Below are positions 5,621 to 5,745 of a stretch of 5,745 bases of DNA, one piece after another. Position numbers and translations under genes: made by a program. This DNA comes from Lachnoclostridium sp. UBA739. GTDB lineage: Bacteria > Bacillota_A > Clostridia > Lachnospirales > Lachnospiraceae. Where the stretch lies: positions 1 through 5,745 of the forward strand of contig DBKX01000386.1 of assembly GCA_002297865.1 (NCBI GenBank), in the 5' to 3' direction. The notes beneath the pieces are model-generated. The model was not told the DNA's origin. It worked only from the letters and a program-made list of their open reading frames with translations, and did not search any database. The stretch's first letter is position 1, and every line of letters begins with the position of its first letter.

Positions 5621-5745
5621 GTGGAATGATGATGTTTGCTTGGTTTATTCCAGTGTGCATGATGTTTTTGGTGAGTGCCAACCGAAAAACGCAGGGATTA
5701 AACCGGGTGATGGAGGAAAATGAGCTGCAGCGACAGGTTATCTGT
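5617..5745 (+). CDS. N-terminus of a membrane protein, probably the second sensor histidine kinase; cut by window edge
   Basis: The ATG overlaps the regulator stop as ATGA, with GGGAGAA 6 nt upstream. The frame is open for 43 codons to the end of the window. Residues 4-19 (MMMFAWFIPVCMMFLV) form one hydrophobic helix. From about 21 on the chain is charged and helical (ANRKTQGLNRVMEENELQRQ), like the linker ahead of a kinase dimerisation helix. The H-box, N-box and G-box, if present, lie beyond the window. The kinase call therefore rests on its position after a LytTR regulator and on this one-helix-plus-coil start. A small membrane protein is possible. Confidence 0.6.
   Translation, partial: MSGMMMFAWFIPVCMMFLVSANRKTQGLNRVMEENELQRQVIC

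Overview
The window looks like part of a low-GC Firmicutes chromosome. AT-rich codons, strong GGAGG-type ribosome binding sites, an AgrD of the clostridial 'YEP..P' type and HPK10/LytTR regulators together suggest a Clostridia member, possibly Lachnospiraceae. The family-level placement is inference. I see no tRNA, rRNA, CRISPR array or insertion sequence.

Layout. (1) Bases 1-726 hold the C-terminal part of an S41 (CtpA-type) processing peptidase, open at the left edge. (2) Bases 727-1001 are a convergent intergenic region with a terminator-like hairpin, a small GC-rich patch and a long hairpin that probably terminates transcription from both sides. (3) Bases 1002-2300, minus strand, encode a polytopic AgrC-like (HPK10, GHKL) sensor kinase. 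It is divergent from a LytTR response regulator at 2474-3181. Each of the two has a recognisable sigma-A-type promoter in the 173-base gap. (4) After a hairpin terminator, its own promoter leads into a 198-codon protein (3349-3945). This resembles an ABC-transporter ATPase domain whose Walker A, Walker B and H-loop residues are all lost. (5) A regulatory gap follows, with a candidate LytTR direct repeat and a weak promoter. (6) A compact operon then runs to the right edge: agrB-like protease (4095-4658), overlapping agrD-like pheromone precursor (4642-4833), a second LytTR response regulator (4880-5620), and, by ATGA overlap, the start of a membrane protein that is probably a second sensor kinase (5617 onward, cut by the window).

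How it may work together. AgrB has its catalytic His77 and Cys84 and should cut the AgrD-like peptide C-terminally and form a thiolactone. The predicted ring is Cys-Ser-Leu-Leu-Leu. The seven-helix kinase at 1002-2300 is the best candidate receptor, with the divergent regulator as its likely partner. The second regulator/kinase pair is co-transcribed with the signal genes, but its kinase appears to begin with only one membrane helix. The locus is therefore an agr-like quorum-sensing cluster with two regulator/kinase pairs and an ABC-like pseudo-ATPase between them. The individual families are well known. This arrangement, the peptide and the pseudo-ATPase are the parts that merit attention.
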